Assembly (NCBI RefSeq): GCF_013085465.1
Contig: NZ_CP049838.1
Coordinates: 4,526,001-4,590,000 of the forward strand
Source of the DNA: Streptomyces asoensis
GTDB lineage: Bacteria > Actinomycetota > Actinomycetes > Streptomycetales > Streptomycetaceae
DNA length: 64,000 bases
Direction: 5' to 3'
The position numbers and the translations under genes were made by a program. Of the stretch, positions 48,018 through 56,327 are shown in pieces; the first letter of the stretch is position 1; each line of letters opens with the position of its first letter. Below the pieces are notes generated by a model. That model worked only from the letters and a program-made list of their open reading frames with translations. It was not told where the DNA came from and made no database searches.

Positions 48018-48944
48018 ATGACACTGCCGGTCGAGTTCCACGACATCGCGAAGCGCGTCAACAACTGGGGGCGCTGGGGGGCCGACGACGAGATCGGCAC
48101 CCTGAACCTCATCACCGACGACGTCGTCCGCGCGGCCGCCGCCGAGGTCCGCACCGGCCGCCGCGTCCCGCTCGCGCTGCCCCTGCGGGAGGACGGCGTG
48201 CAGACCGGGCTGATCCCGGGGCGGGTCAACCCCCTGCACGCCATGGTGCAGATCAACCAGGAGATCTTCGGTCCGGGCACGGTGGCGTGCAGCGACGACG
48301 CCGTGACCATGGGCCTCCAGGCCGGCACCCACTGGGACGCGCTGACCCATGTCTCGCACTCGGGGAAGCTCTACAACGGCCGGCCGGCCGGCACCATCAC
48401 CCCGCACGGCGGCGCCGAGTTCAGCGGCATCGACAAGGCGCGGCACATCGTCTCGCGCGGGGTGCTTCTGGACGTGGCACGCGCGCGTGGCGTCGACCGG
48501 CTGGACGGCGGTCACGCGGTCACCCCGGAGGACCTGACGGCGGCCGAGGAACTGACCGGCACCCGCGTACGGGCCGGCGACATCGTGCTCGTACGGACCG
48601 GGCAGGTGCAGGTCTATCTGGCCGGTGACAAGCAGGGGTACGGCTATCCGTCACCGGGCCTTTCGGTCCGTACGCCGGAGTGGTTCCACGCGCGCGACGT
48701 GGCGGCGGTCGCCAACGACACCCTCACGTTCGAGATCTTCCCGCCCGAGATCGACAACCTGTGGCTGCCGGTGCACGCGCTCGACCTGGTGGAGATGGGG
48801 ATGCTCCAGGGCCAGAACTGGAATCTCGAAGAGTTGTCCACAGCCTGTGGACAAACGGGCCGCTATGCGTTCCTGCTGTCGGCGATGCCCGAGCCGTTCG
48901 TCGGCGGGACGGGAACTCCGGTGGCCCCCGTGGCGGTGCTCTAG
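48018..48944 (+). CDS. Cyclase-family (KynB-like) metal-dependent hydrolase
   Basis: 308 residues. The family motif H-x-G-T-H-x-D appears as GLQAGTHWDALTHVSH near 95-110, with NNWGRWGADDEIGTLNLI at the start, as in Streptomyces cyclase family proteins. Relatives hydrolyse amide, lactone or 1,3-diketone bonds (kynurenine formamidase, isatin hydrolase). In this regulon it could open a ring or cleave a diketone CoA intermediate; that is inference. ATG 48018 with GGGGAGG 7 bases upstream. Divergent from the SDR operon. Confidence 0.88.
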   Translation: MTLPVEFHDIAKRVNNWGRWGADDEIGTLNLITDDVVRAAAAEVRTGRRVPLALPLREDGVQTGLIPGRVNPLHAMVQINQEIFGPGTVACSDDAVTMGLQAGTHWDALTHVSHSGKLYNGRPAGTITPHGGAEFSGIDKARHIVSRGVLLDVARARGVDRLDGGHAVTPEDLTAAEELTGTRVRAGDIVLVRTGQVQVYLAGDKQGYGYPSPGLSVRTPEWFHARDVAAVANDTLTFEIFPPEIDNLWLPVHALDLVEMGMLQGQNWNLEELSTACGQTGRYAFLLSAMPEPFVGGTGTPVAPVAVL

Positions 48945-49430
48945 ATACTGGAATACGAACAGGTGTTCCCCTCACGTCGGCTGGCGGCGCGCGGCTGCCC
49001 GCCCCGAGCACGGCACCGCGCACCGCCATCCGACTCCGGCGCACCCTCCCCCACTCCCGGCTTCGCCCGAGCGGGAGGGGCCCCCACCGACTCCCCTCGG
49101 CCCTGAGGGAACCGGCGCCGAATCACGACCCACACTCGACGAGAGCCTCCGTCACCGAAGCCCTCGCCGTCCCCTCACGGCGAATCGCTGACCACAAGCG
49201 TGATCAAACGGACACGTCGCGTCAACACCTGAACGGAGATTTATTACTTAAGTCCCCTTTGTGGTGGGCGCGCACGGAAGCACAGCCGGGCGCATCGATG
49301 CCGACCCCGACCGTTCGCGACAGCGCTTTCTGCGCCCGTGCACCGCGAGTCGCGGGGCGCTCCACACCCGTGCGCCCTCGCCGACCGCCCGCGTCGCCGG
49401 TCTGCCACCGGCCCCGCTGCCGGCCCTGCT
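48945..49430. other. Intergenic stretch without a recognisable gene
   Basis: No coding region is convincing. The only notable element is an AT-rich patch around 49236-49253 (GGAGATTTATTACTTAAG), strikingly AT-rich for this genome, perhaps a promoter or protein-binding site. Confidence 0.5.
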
Positions 49431-49508
49431 GCCGGTCGCATCGCCGGGCGCCCGCCGCCCGGCCGCGTCGCCGGTCGCGTCGCCGGGCGCCCGCCGCCCG
49501 GTCGCCGC
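49431..49508. repeat. Two tandem 39-bp repeats after the anti-sigma ATPase gene
   Basis: Units at 49431-49469 and 49470-49508 begin GCCGGTCGCATCGCCGGGCG and differ at few positions. They abut the stop codon of the gene at 49509 and can form GC hairpins (GGGCGCCC), possibly terminating it. Confidence 0.75.
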
Positions 49509-50036
49509 TCAGACGACCTCGTACGCGAGGCCTCCGTAAGCCGGCTCGGGCTCCGCCGGGACCGCGCCCCGGCATTCCTCCACACCCCGGCGCTCTTCCG
49601 TGCCCCCATGGTCCGCCTCGGCCTCACCGGGCACCGCACAGCGGTCCAGTTCGCACCAGATGCGCTTGCCCGCACCCTCGACGCTCCAGCCCCAGCGATC
49701 CGCGAGGCCGTCGACCAGGGCCAGACCACGGCCGCCGGTCGCCTCGTCGCCGGCGCACCGGGGCACGGGCGCCCGGTCGCTGGTGTCGGCCACCTCAAGG
49801 CGGACGGTGGACGGCTCGGCCGTCCCGCCCGGCAGGGAGAGCCGCAGCACGGCCGGACAACCGGTGTGCACCACGGCGTTGGTGACCAGTTCGGAGACGA
49901 GCAGGATCAGCGTCTCGGCGAGCGGCTCCTCGTCCCCTATCCCGGACCCGGCGAGGCGCGAACGGGCCCACCTGCGGGCGCGCCCCACCTCAGCGGGGTC
50001 GGGCCGGATCTCCAGCTGCACTTGAAGCACCTGCAC
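49509..50036 (-). CDS. HATPase_c-type anti-sigma regulatory factor (RsbW/SpoIIAB-like)
   Basis: 175 residues. The GHKL ATPase N-box is visible as LVSELVTNAVVHTG with Glu49 and Asn53, and the G-boxes as VADTSDRAP and GGRGLALVDGLADRWG near 100-117. Such proteins bind and inhibit or phosphorylate sigma factors or anti-anti-sigma proteins; dozens occur per Streptomyces genome. The C-terminal 35 residues (HGGTEERRGVEECRG) are an acidic, low-complexity tail. A possible substrate, the STAS protein at 56328, is 6 kb away. ATG 50036. Confidence 0.88.
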   Translation of the reverse strand: MQVLQVQLEIRPDPAEVGRARRWARSRLAGSGIGDEEPLAETLILLVSELVTNAVVHTGCPAVLRLSLPGGTAEPSTVRLEVADTSDRAPVPRCAGDEATGGRGLALVDGLADRWGWSVEGAGKRIWCELDRCAVPGEAEADHGGTEERRGVEECRGAVPAEPEPAYGGLAYEVV

Positions 50037-50262
50037 CGCTCACACCATCCGAACCGGCGGACACATGGCCGTGCGCCACGCAAGCCACGCGAGCCGCGTG
50101 TGCACCATGACGACGGGGGCCACGATCGTAGCCATTTTCTGCATGGCCAGAACAACAGCCAGAGGCAGGGTGACGGAACGTGAATCCCTTACGAGACAGC
50201 TTGGTTGACATACAGTCACCTCAACAAGCGCTTCGGGCATATTCCAGCGCGAAGGAGTACCC

Positions 50263-50439
50263 GTGCGGCATACTGTGCGACGCTCGTTGCGGGGAGTCGA
50301 ACAGGCGGGCTCCAAAAGCCCGTCCGCCCTGCGAGCGGCGGCGCGCACCGCCCCAGGGGCACCGCCGGCATGGCTCATGCTCGGAACCACTCGCATCCCA
50401 CAGAAGGTACCGGAGGAGCCCGCCGACTCCGGGCCGTGA
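50263..50439 (+). CDS. Possible small protein (58 aa), uncertain
   Basis: GTG 50263 is preceded by GAAGGAGTACCC, one of the best ribosome-binding sites in this 520-bp gap. The frame is 58 codons with a basic start (VRHTVRRSLRGVEQAG) and Pro-rich end. No family is recognised. A TTGACA hexamer lies at 50205, but spacing to a -10 is poor. Could be a spurious frame. The rest of the gap 50037-50557 shows nothing else. Confidence 0.3.
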   Translation: MRHTVRRSLRGVEQAGSKSPSALRAAARTAPGAPPAWLMLGTTRIPQKVPEEPADSGP

Positions 50440-50557
50440 CGGGTCACGCATCGGACACAACCCGGTATCAACGCTCCGTGATTCCGGTATGCCACAATCC
50501 GCGACACCCCTGCGGCCGTCCGCTCGTCACCCCCGCCGTCACCGCAGGCAGGCGCCC

Positions 50558-51442
50558 CTAACGGCCCCCTCCGGACAGCAGGTCGGCCGCGAGCAGTTCC
50601 TCACTCTCCGTACCGCCACCTGCACGCCGGGTGCGCAGCCAGGCCCGCTTGAGCAGCAGATGTACGTCCGCCTCCCAGGTGAAGCCCATGCCGCCGTGCA
50701 CCTGGAGGCAGTCGCGCGCGCCGCCTACGGCGGCCTCGTCGGCGAGCAGCCGGGCGGCCGCGATGTCCACCGGGTCGGCGGTGACGGCGGCCGCGTAGAC
50801 CGCCGCGCGGGCCACCTCGACCCGCACCAGCAGTTCCGCGCACAGATGCTTGACCGCCTGGAAGGCGCCGATCGGCTGCCCGAACTGCTCGCGCGCCCGG
50901 GCGTGTTGCACAGCGAGCTCGCACGCGCGCGTGGCCGTGCCGAGCTGCTCGGCCGCGGTGAGGAGCACGGCGACGGGGTCCGCCGCCGCCGAGGCGCCCG
51001 GAACGCGGTGCAGCGGCGTCAGCGGGTCCACCGACCGCAGCGGCACGGCCCCGCCGACCTCCCCGCACACGACGTCCGCCTCCGTCAGCCACTCCACCAG
51101 CCCGCCGGCGTCCACGGCCGCCACGACCGTCTCCCCCTCGGCCGCGCCGGGCACGCGGCCCGCCGCGAGGTGGGTGGCCACGAGCGGCCCCGGCAGCAGG
51201 GCCCGGCCGGCCTCCTCGAACGCCAACACGGTCTCGGGCAGCCCGAGTCCGACCCCGCCGTCCGCCTCGGGCAGCCGCAGCGCGAAGAACCCGGCCGCCC
51301 CCAGCTCCCGCCACAGCGCCCGGTCCAGCCGCCCCGGCCGGTCCACGGCGGCCCGCAGCGCCGCCCGGTCGAAGCGGCGCGCCAGCAGCCCACGCACCCC
51401 GTCCCGCAGCGCCCGCTGGTCCTCCGTCAGTCGAAATCGCAT
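50558..51442 (-). CDS. Short acyl-CoA dehydrogenase subunit (294 aa, beta-type of a heteromeric pair)
   Basis: 294 residues, about 90 shorter than a full acyl-CoA dehydrogenase. The N-terminal helical domain (LTEDQRALRDGVRGLLARRF) and the C-terminal helical domain (ARAREQFGQPIGAFQAVKHL near 190, LQVHGGMGFTWEADVHLLLKRA near 250) are intact, while the middle beta domain is much reduced. Such short proteins form unequal two-subunit dehydrogenases with a full-length partner, as in FadE28-FadE29 of Mycobacterium. The partner is encoded 10 bp upstream. Not a pseudogene: the frame is clean and ends normally. Confidence 0.87.
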   Translation of the reverse strand: MRFRLTEDQRALRDGVRGLLARRFDRAALRAAVDRPGRLDRALWRELGAAGFFALRLPEADGGVGLGLPETVLAFEEAGRALLPGPLVATHLAAGRVPGAAEGETVVAAVDAGGLVEWLTEADVVCGEVGGAVPLRSVDPLTPLHRVPGASAAADPVAVLLTAAEQLGTATRACELAVQHARAREQFGQPIGAFQAVKHLCAELLVRVEVARAAVYAAAVTADPVDIAAARLLADEAAVGGARDCLQVHGGMGFTWEADVHLLLKRAWLRTRRAGGGTESEELLAADLLSGGGR

Positions 51443-51452
51443 GGCGGAGAGT

Positions 51453-52586
51453 TCACCGTCCCTTCGGCAGGCCCAGGATCCGTTCGGCCACGATGTTCCG
51501 CTGAATCTGCGAGGTACCGGCCGCGATGGTGTACGAGAGGGAGGAGAGCCGGTCGTGGACCCACGGGCGGTCGGTGTCCAGGGACTCGTCGCCCAGAACG
51601 TCGGCGGCGGTGTCGTACAGCTCCTGGCGGGCCTGCGAGTACCTCAGTTTGAAAACCGAACCCCCGACGCCCGGCAGGCCGCCCTTGGCCTCCGCCTCGC
51701 TCACGTTCCACTGCGTCAGCCGCCAGAGCGCCCGGAACTCGGCGTTGAGGGCGCCCAGCCGCCGCCGCAGGACGGGATCGTCCCAGCGGCCGTTCCTCCG
51801 TGCCTCCACGGCGAGTTCGCCCAGCACGCGGCGGCAGGCGACGACCTCGCCCACGAAGGCGGTGCCGCGCTCGAACGACAGCGTCACCATCGTCACCCGC
51901 CAGCCGTCGTTCTCCTCCCCCACCCGATGGGTGACCGGCACCCGCACCTCGTCGAGGAACACCTCGGCGAACTCGGCGGATCCGGCGAGGGTGCGCAGCG
52001 GCCGTACGGTGATGCCGGGGGCGTCCATGGGCATGGCCAGCCAGGTGATGCCCTGGTGCTTGGGCGCCGCCGGATCCGTGCGGACCAGCAGTTCGCACCA
52101 GTCGGCGACCTCCGCGTGCGAGGTCCAGATCTTGGACCCGCTCACCACGTAGTCGTCGCCGTCGCGCCACGCGCGCGTGCGCAGCGCCGCGAGGTCCGAC
52201 CCGGCGTCGGGCTCGCTGAAGCCCTGGCACCACACCTCCTCCCCGCGCAGGATGGGCGGCAGCCAGCGTGCCCGCTGTTCGGCCGTCCCCTCGGCGGCGA
52301 TCGTCGGCCCGGCGTGCAGCAGCCCGACGAAGCCGGCCCCCACGTAGGGCGCGCCCGCCTTCTCCGTCTCCTCCAGGAAGATCAGGCGGACACCGGGCGA
52401 GGCCTGCCAGTGCACGTCGGCGTACCCGGCGTCGTACAGCGTCCGCTGCCAGCCGAGGTCGTAGGCGCGGCGGCCGGGCCAGTCGTCCGGGGACGGCTTC
52501 GGCGGGAGCGTGGGCAGCACCTTGCCAAGCCACTCGCGCAGCCGGGCCCGGAACTCCGCGTCCTCGGGACTGTCCGCGAGGTCCAT
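51453..52586 (-). CDS. Acyl-CoA dehydrogenase (377 aa, alpha-type of a heteromeric pair)
   Basis: 377 residues. Features: WCQGFSEPDAGSDLAALRTRAW near 118-139, GSKIWTSHAEVADWCELL near 150-167, and C-terminal IAAGTSQIQRNIVAERILGLPKG, the FAD-contacting segment. Together with the 294-residue protein it would form an alpha2-beta2 enzyme oxidising a ring- or side-chain CoA ester. ATG 52586 is 33 bp after the amidohydrolase stop. Paralogous to the gene at 45749. The operon order amidohydrolase, ACAD alpha, ACAD beta is under operator 12. Confidence 0.9.
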   Translation of the reverse strand: MDLADSPEDAEFRARLREWLGKVLPTLPPKPSPDDWPGRRAYDLGWQRTLYDAGYADVHWQASPGVRLIFLEETEKAGAPYVGAGFVGLLHAGPTIAAEGTAEQRARWLPPILRGEEVWCQGFSEPDAGSDLAALRTRAWRDGDDYVVSGSKIWTSHAEVADWCELLVRTDPAAPKHQGITWLAMPMDAPGITVRPLRTLAGSAEFAEVFLDEVRVPVTHRVGEENDGWRVTMVTLSFERGTAFVGEVVACRRVLGELAVEARRNGRWDDPVLRRRLGALNAEFRALWRLTQWNVSEAEAKGGLPGVGGSVFKLRYSQARQELYDTAADVLGDESLDTDRPWVHDRLSSLSYTIAAGTSQIQRNIVAERILGLPKGR

Positions 52587-52619
52587 GGTCCTGATCCCCC
52601 TGCCCTGATCCCGTCCCGG

Positions 52620-53816
52620 CTACTTGTCGAGGTCCAGGTCCAGCATGCGGATCGCGTTGCCGCGCATGAGCTTGTAGACCGTCTCCTCGTCGAGGCCCTT
52701 GACGTGGTCGAGGGCGACCTCCTTGGTGTGCGGGAAGGTCGAGTCGACGTGCGGGTAGTCGGTCTCGAAGGTCGCGTTGTCGCGCCCCACCACGTCCAGG
52801 GACGCGACCCCGTGCTTGTCGCGGAAGAAGCAGCAGAACATCTGCCGGTAGTAGTACGTGGACGGCGGCTCCGGGACGATGTCCCTGACCCCGCCCCACG
52901 CGCGGTGCTCCTCCCAGACGTCGTCGGCACGCTCCAGGGCGTACGGGATCCAGCCCATCTGACCCTCGGAGTAGGCGAGTTTGAGGCGGGGGAACTTCAC
53001 CAGCACCCCGCTGAAGAGGTAGTCCATCATCGACGCCATCGCATTGTTGAACGAAAGGGACGCCTGGACGGCCGGCGGTGCGTCCGGCGAGGCGGCCGGC
53101 ATCTGCGAGGAGGAACCGATGTGCATGTTGACGACCGTGCCGGTCTCCTCGCACACCGCGAAGAACGGGTCCCAGTAGCCCGAGTGGATCGACGGCAGCC
53201 CGAGGTGGCTGGGGATCTCGGAGAAGGTCACCGCGCGCACCCCGCGGGCCGCGTTGCGCCGGATCTCGGCGACCGCCAGGTCGATGTCCCACAGGGGGAT
53301 CAGACAGAGCGGGATGAGCCGCCCGCCGCTGTCCCCGCACCACTCCTCGACCATCCAGTCGTTGTAGGCGCGCACACAGGCCAGCGCGACCTCCTTGTCG
53401 TGCGCCTCGGCGAAGGTCTGTCCGCAGAAGCGGGGGAAGGAGGGGAAGCAGAGGGAGGCCTCGACATGGTTGAGGTCCATGTCCGCCAGCCGGGCCTTCG
53501 GGTCCCAGCAGCCGCGCCGCATCTCCTCCCGGGTGATGCCCTCCAGCGTCATCTCGTCCCGGTCGAAGCCGACGGCGGCGATGTTGCGCTTGTACGGGAA
53601 CTTCAGGTCCTCGTAGATCCACCAGTCGGTGGGCTGGCCGTCCGGGTCCATCGTGATCTGGTACTTCCCGGCGACGTAGGCGAGCTCGCCGATCCCGGCG
53701 GTGAGGGGCTGCGGCCCCCGGTCCCGGTACTTCTGCGGCAGCCAGGTCGCGAAGAGGTGCGCGGGCTCGATCACATGGTCGTCGACGCTGACGATGCGCG
53801 GCAGTTCGGTGCTCAT
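52620..53816 (-). CDS. Amidohydrolase-2 family metal-dependent hydrolase/decarboxylase (paralogue 2)
   Basis: 398 residues, closely similar to the protein at 2909-4168. Metal ligands: D-x-H in SVDDHVIEP at 10-18, His in NMHIGSSS near 225 and Asp in ETDYPHVDS near 353. The conserved RAYNDWMVEEWCG, CFPSFPRFCGQTF and AFSEIP-like segments are shared with paralogue 1. Two such enzymes in one regulon suggest two successive C-C or C-N cleavage or decarboxylation steps, or two substrates. ATG 53816. First gene of the operon with the dehydrogenase pair. Confidence 0.9.
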   Translation of the reverse strand: MSTELPRIVSVDDHVIEPAHLFATWLPQKYRDRGPQPLTAGIGELAYVAGKYQITMDPDGQPTDWWIYEDLKFPYKRNIAAVGFDRDEMTLEGITREEMRRGCWDPKARLADMDLNHVEASLCFPSFPRFCGQTFAEAHDKEVALACVRAYNDWMVEEWCGDSGGRLIPLCLIPLWDIDLAVAEIRRNAARGVRAVTFSEIPSHLGLPSIHSGYWDPFFAVCEETGTVVNMHIGSSSQMPAASPDAPPAVQASLSFNNAMASMMDYLFSGVLVKFPRLKLAYSEGQMGWIPYALERADDVWEEHRAWGGVRDIVPEPPSTYYYRQMFCCFFRDKHGVASLDVVGRDNATFETDYPHVDSTFPHTKEVALDHVKGLDEETVYKLMRGNAIRMLDLDLDK

Positions 53817-53880
53817 GGCTTCCCCTCCGCCTGGCGGAACGCCAGTTGTCCGATGGACGTGTCCCGGCCGTCCGAGCTAT

Positions 53881-53895
53881 CTGATGGCCCGTCAG
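53881..53895. promoter_or_regulatory. CTGAC-N5-GTCAG operator, site 12
   Basis: CTGATGGCCCGTCAG, one mismatch in the left arm, 65 bp upstream of the amidohydrolase start. Confidence 0.7.
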
Positions 53896-53969
53896 ATTGT
53901 TTCTCCCCAGCAGGCTAGCCCCCACCCCCTGGACCGACAAGGCGACCGGCCCTACGCTCTGCCCAAAAT

Positions 53970-53984
53970 CTGACAGCCCGTCAG
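53970..53984. promoter_or_regulatory. CTGAC-N5-GTCAG operator, site 13
   Basis: CTGACAGCCCGTCAG, perfect arms, 18 bp upstream of the CoA ligase GTG at 54003. Confidence 0.75.
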
Positions 53985-54002
53985 TTTCGTCAGGGGGCCG
54001 AC

Positions 54003-55511
54003 GTGAACGACACCGCCACCGCCCACGAGCTGAGCGCGTCCCGCACCCTCTGGGACCTGCTCGCCCGCCGCGCCGACCTCACCCCCGGCCGCCGGGTCCT
54101 CCTCCAGGACAACCGGGCCCTGACCTTCGGCAAGCTGCGCGAGAGCGCCGAGCGGGTCGCGGCCGGGCTGCACGACATGGGCGTACGCCCCGGCACGGTC
54201 GTCGCCTGGCAGCTGCCCACCCGCCTCGAGACGGCCGTCCTGTCCTTCGCGCTGGCCCGCCTGGGGGCCGTGCAGTCGCCCGTCATCCCCTTCTACCGCG
54301 ACCGCGAGGTCGGCTTCGCGCTGCGCGAGTCGAAGGCGGAGTTCTTCGCGGTGCCGGGCGTCTGGCGCGGCTTCGACCACGCCGAGATGGCACGGCGGCT
54401 AGGCGCGAAGGGCGTCTTCGAGGCGTACGACGAGCTGCCGGACGGGGACCCGGCCGTGCTTCCGCCGCCGCCCGCCGACGGCACCTCCGTGCGCTGGATC
54501 TACTGGACCTCGGGCACCACCTCCGACCCCAAGGGCGTGCTGCACACCGACCGTTCGCTGATCGCGGGCGGCTCCTGCCTCGCCCACGCGCTGCGCCTCA
54601 CCGCGGACGACGTCGGCTCGATGGCGTTCCCGTACGCCCACATCGCCGGCCCCGACTACACCGTCATGCTGCTGCTCTACGGCTTCCCCGCGGTGATGTT
54701 CGAGCACTTCGCGCTGCCGGACGCGCTGGACGGGTACCGGCGGCACGGGGTGACGGTCGCGGGCGGGTCCACGGCGTTCTACTCGATGTTCCTCGCCGAG
54801 CAGCGCAAGCGGCCGGACGCGCCCCTGATCCCCTCGCTGCGGCTGCTCGCGGGCGGCGGAGCGCCCAAGCCGCCCGAGGTGTACCACGCCGTCGTGCGCG
54901 AGATGGGGGTGCAGCTGACGCACGGGTACGGGATGACCGAGGTGCCGATGATCACCATGGGGGCGCCGGACGACACCGCGGAGAACCTCGCGACGACAGA
55001 GGGCCGGCCACCGGAGGGCATGCGGATACGCGTGGTGGACGGCGAGGTGCGGCTGCGCGGCGAGGCCGTGTGCCAGGGGTATCTGGATCCCGCCCAGACG
55101 GCCGAGGCGTTCGACGCGGCGGGGTTCCTGCGCACCGGCGACCTGGGGCATGTGACCGGCAGCGGGCATCTGGTCCTCACCGGGCGGCTGAAGGACGTCA
55201 TCATCCGCAAGGGGGAGAACGTGTCGGCCAAGGAGATCGAGGACCTGCTCGCCGCCCACCCGGCCGTCGGGGACGTGGCGGTGATCGGCCTGCCCGACGC
55301 GGAGCGTGGGGAGCTGGTGTGCGCGGTGGTGGAACGGGCGCCGGGGGCCGGGGAACCGTTGACGCTCGCGGCGATGACCTCGTATCTGCGCGCGGGCGGC
55401 CTGTCGGTCCACAAGCTGCCGGAGCGGCTGGAGGTGGTGGACGCGCTGCCGCGCAACGAGACGCTGCGGAAGGTGCTGAAGTACAAGCTGCGCGAACGCT
55501 TCTCCCGGTGA
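54003..55511 (+). CDS. AMP-forming acyl-CoA ligase (cyclohexanecarboxylate-CoA-ligase-like)
   Basis: 502 residues from GTG 54003 with CAGGGGG upstream. ANL motifs: YWTSGTTSDPKGVLHT near 168-183, LTHGYGMTEVPM near 305-316, RTGDLGHV, and the hinge GRLKDVIIRKGENVSAKEIE near 398-417. The C-terminal catalytic Lys is in LRKVLKYKLRE. The RKGENVSAKEIE form is typical of ligases for cyclohexanecarboxylate, steroid-side-chain and related alicyclic acids. Divergent from the amidohydrolase operon. A 15-bp minisatellite starts in its stop codon. Confidence 0.9.
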   Translation: MNDTATAHELSASRTLWDLLARRADLTPGRRVLLQDNRALTFGKLRESAERVAAGLHDMGVRPGTVVAWQLPTRLETAVLSFALARLGAVQSPVIPFYRDREVGFALRESKAEFFAVPGVWRGFDHAEMARRLGAKGVFEAYDELPDGDPAVLPPPPADGTSVRWIYWTSGTTSDPKGVLHTDRSLIAGGSCLAHALRLTADDVGSMAFPYAHIAGPDYTVMLLLYGFPAVMFEHFALPDALDGYRRHGVTVAGGSTAFYSMFLAEQRKRPDAPLIPSLRLLAGGGAPKPPEVYHAVVREMGVQLTHGYGMTEVPMITMGAPDDTAENLATTEGRPPEGMRIRVVDGEVRLRGEAVCQGYLDPAQTAEAFDAAGFLRTGDLGHVTGSGHLVLTGRLKDVIIRKGENVSAKEIEDLLAAHPAVGDVAVIGLPDAERGELVCAVVERAPGAGEPLTLAAMTSYLRAGGLSVHKLPERLEVVDALPRNETLRKVLKYKLRERFSR

Positions 55512-55598
55512 GCACTGCCCGGCTGAGCACTGCCCGGCTGAGTGCTGCTCGGGTGGGTGCTGCTCGGGTGGGTGCCGCTCGGGTGGGTGCCGCTCGAC
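55509..55598. repeat. 15-bp minisatellite (about 6 units) after the CoA ligase
   Basis: Units TGAGCACTGCCCGGC (two identical copies), then TGAGTGCTGCTCGGG and TGGGTGCCGCTCGGG-type variants. It begins in the ligase stop codon, so the gene end may have been duplicated. Confidence 0.8.
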
Positions 55599-55640
55599 TG
55601 CGTGCTGGTCCTGGTCGGCCGCGTGCTGGTCGGCCGAGGG

Positions 55641-56153
55641 CTACTCGGCGACGGTGAAGTAGCGGGCGAAGGCGGGGACGATCTCCGCCTCGCCGACCTT
55701 GCCGTCCGCGTCGGCGTCGAGGACGGCGGCGGCTCCCCTGGCGACCTCTTCGGGCGCTCCGAGCGCCCTGAGCACCCGGACGGTGTCCGCGACCGTGGCC
55801 CGGCCGTCGCCGTCGCTGTCGGCGATGTCCAGGGCCGCGTGCAGGAAGGGGCGGGCGATCTCGGCGAACCGCTCCGGGTTGTCGCGCAGGCGCTTGACCG
55901 CGCCGTTCACGAACTCGTCCCGGGTGATGCGCTGGTCGCCGTCCCGGTCGGCGATGCCGGCCATGCCCTGCCAGAACGCCTCGGCGCCCGCGTACAGCGC
56001 CTGCCCCTTGTCGGACCGGGCCGCGGTGCCGAACTCGGCCAGCAGCGCCTTGGCCGCCGCGCCGAAGTCCGCCCGGTCGATGTAGCCGTTGCCGTCCTGG
56101 TCGAAGGTGGCGAACCGGGCGGCGATCCTGCGTTCGTACTCGCTGCTGACCAT
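55641..56153 (-). CDS. EF-hand calcium-binding protein (calerythrin-like)
   Basis: 170 residues with four EF-hand loops: DQDGNGYIDRAD at 18-29, DRDGDQRITRDE near 68, DSDGDGRATVAD near 112 and DADADGKVGEAE near 146. Loops 1 and 2 keep all expected ligands including Glu or Asp at position 12; loop 3 ends in Asp and looks weaker. This matches the sarcoplasmic-calcium-binding-type calerythrin proteins of actinomycetes, cytosolic calcium buffers or sensors. ATG 56153. No obvious partner. Confidence 0.92.
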   Translation of the reverse strand: MVSSEYERRIAARFATFDQDGNGYIDRADFGAAAKALLAEFGTAARSDKGQALYAGAEAFWQGMAGIADRDGDQRITRDEFVNGAVKRLRDNPERFAEIARPFLHAALDIADSDGDGRATVADTVRVLRALGAPEEVARGAAAVLDADADGKVGEAEIVPAFARYFTVAE

Positions 56154-56327
56154 GTCTTCTCGGGCCGCCTTACGTGATCGCGTGGGGATGCTGCCGGTAG
56201 TGGTTCCGGCAGGGAGCGTACGACGCCGGCGACTCCCGGGCGGCGGGAAAGCGACGCCTGTGCCAAGACCGGGGAAATTCTGGGACGAGGGTGTAGCGGA
56301 GCGGGCCCCCGTCGGACCCGCGCGGAC

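Noticed and set aside
49222..49575. Possible gene in the 48945-49508 gap
   Set aside because: Arg/Gly-rich translation created by the tandem GC repeat, overlapping the real ATPase gene; no ribosome-binding site.
50558..51442. Truncated pseudogene of an acyl-CoA dehydrogenase
   Set aside because: Shortness is explained by the heteromeric FadE type; frame, start and both helical domains are intact.
53897..55657. 586-codon alternative + frame over the CoA ligase
   Set aside because: Out-of-frame with clear ANL motifs; Arg/Ala/Gly-rich composition.
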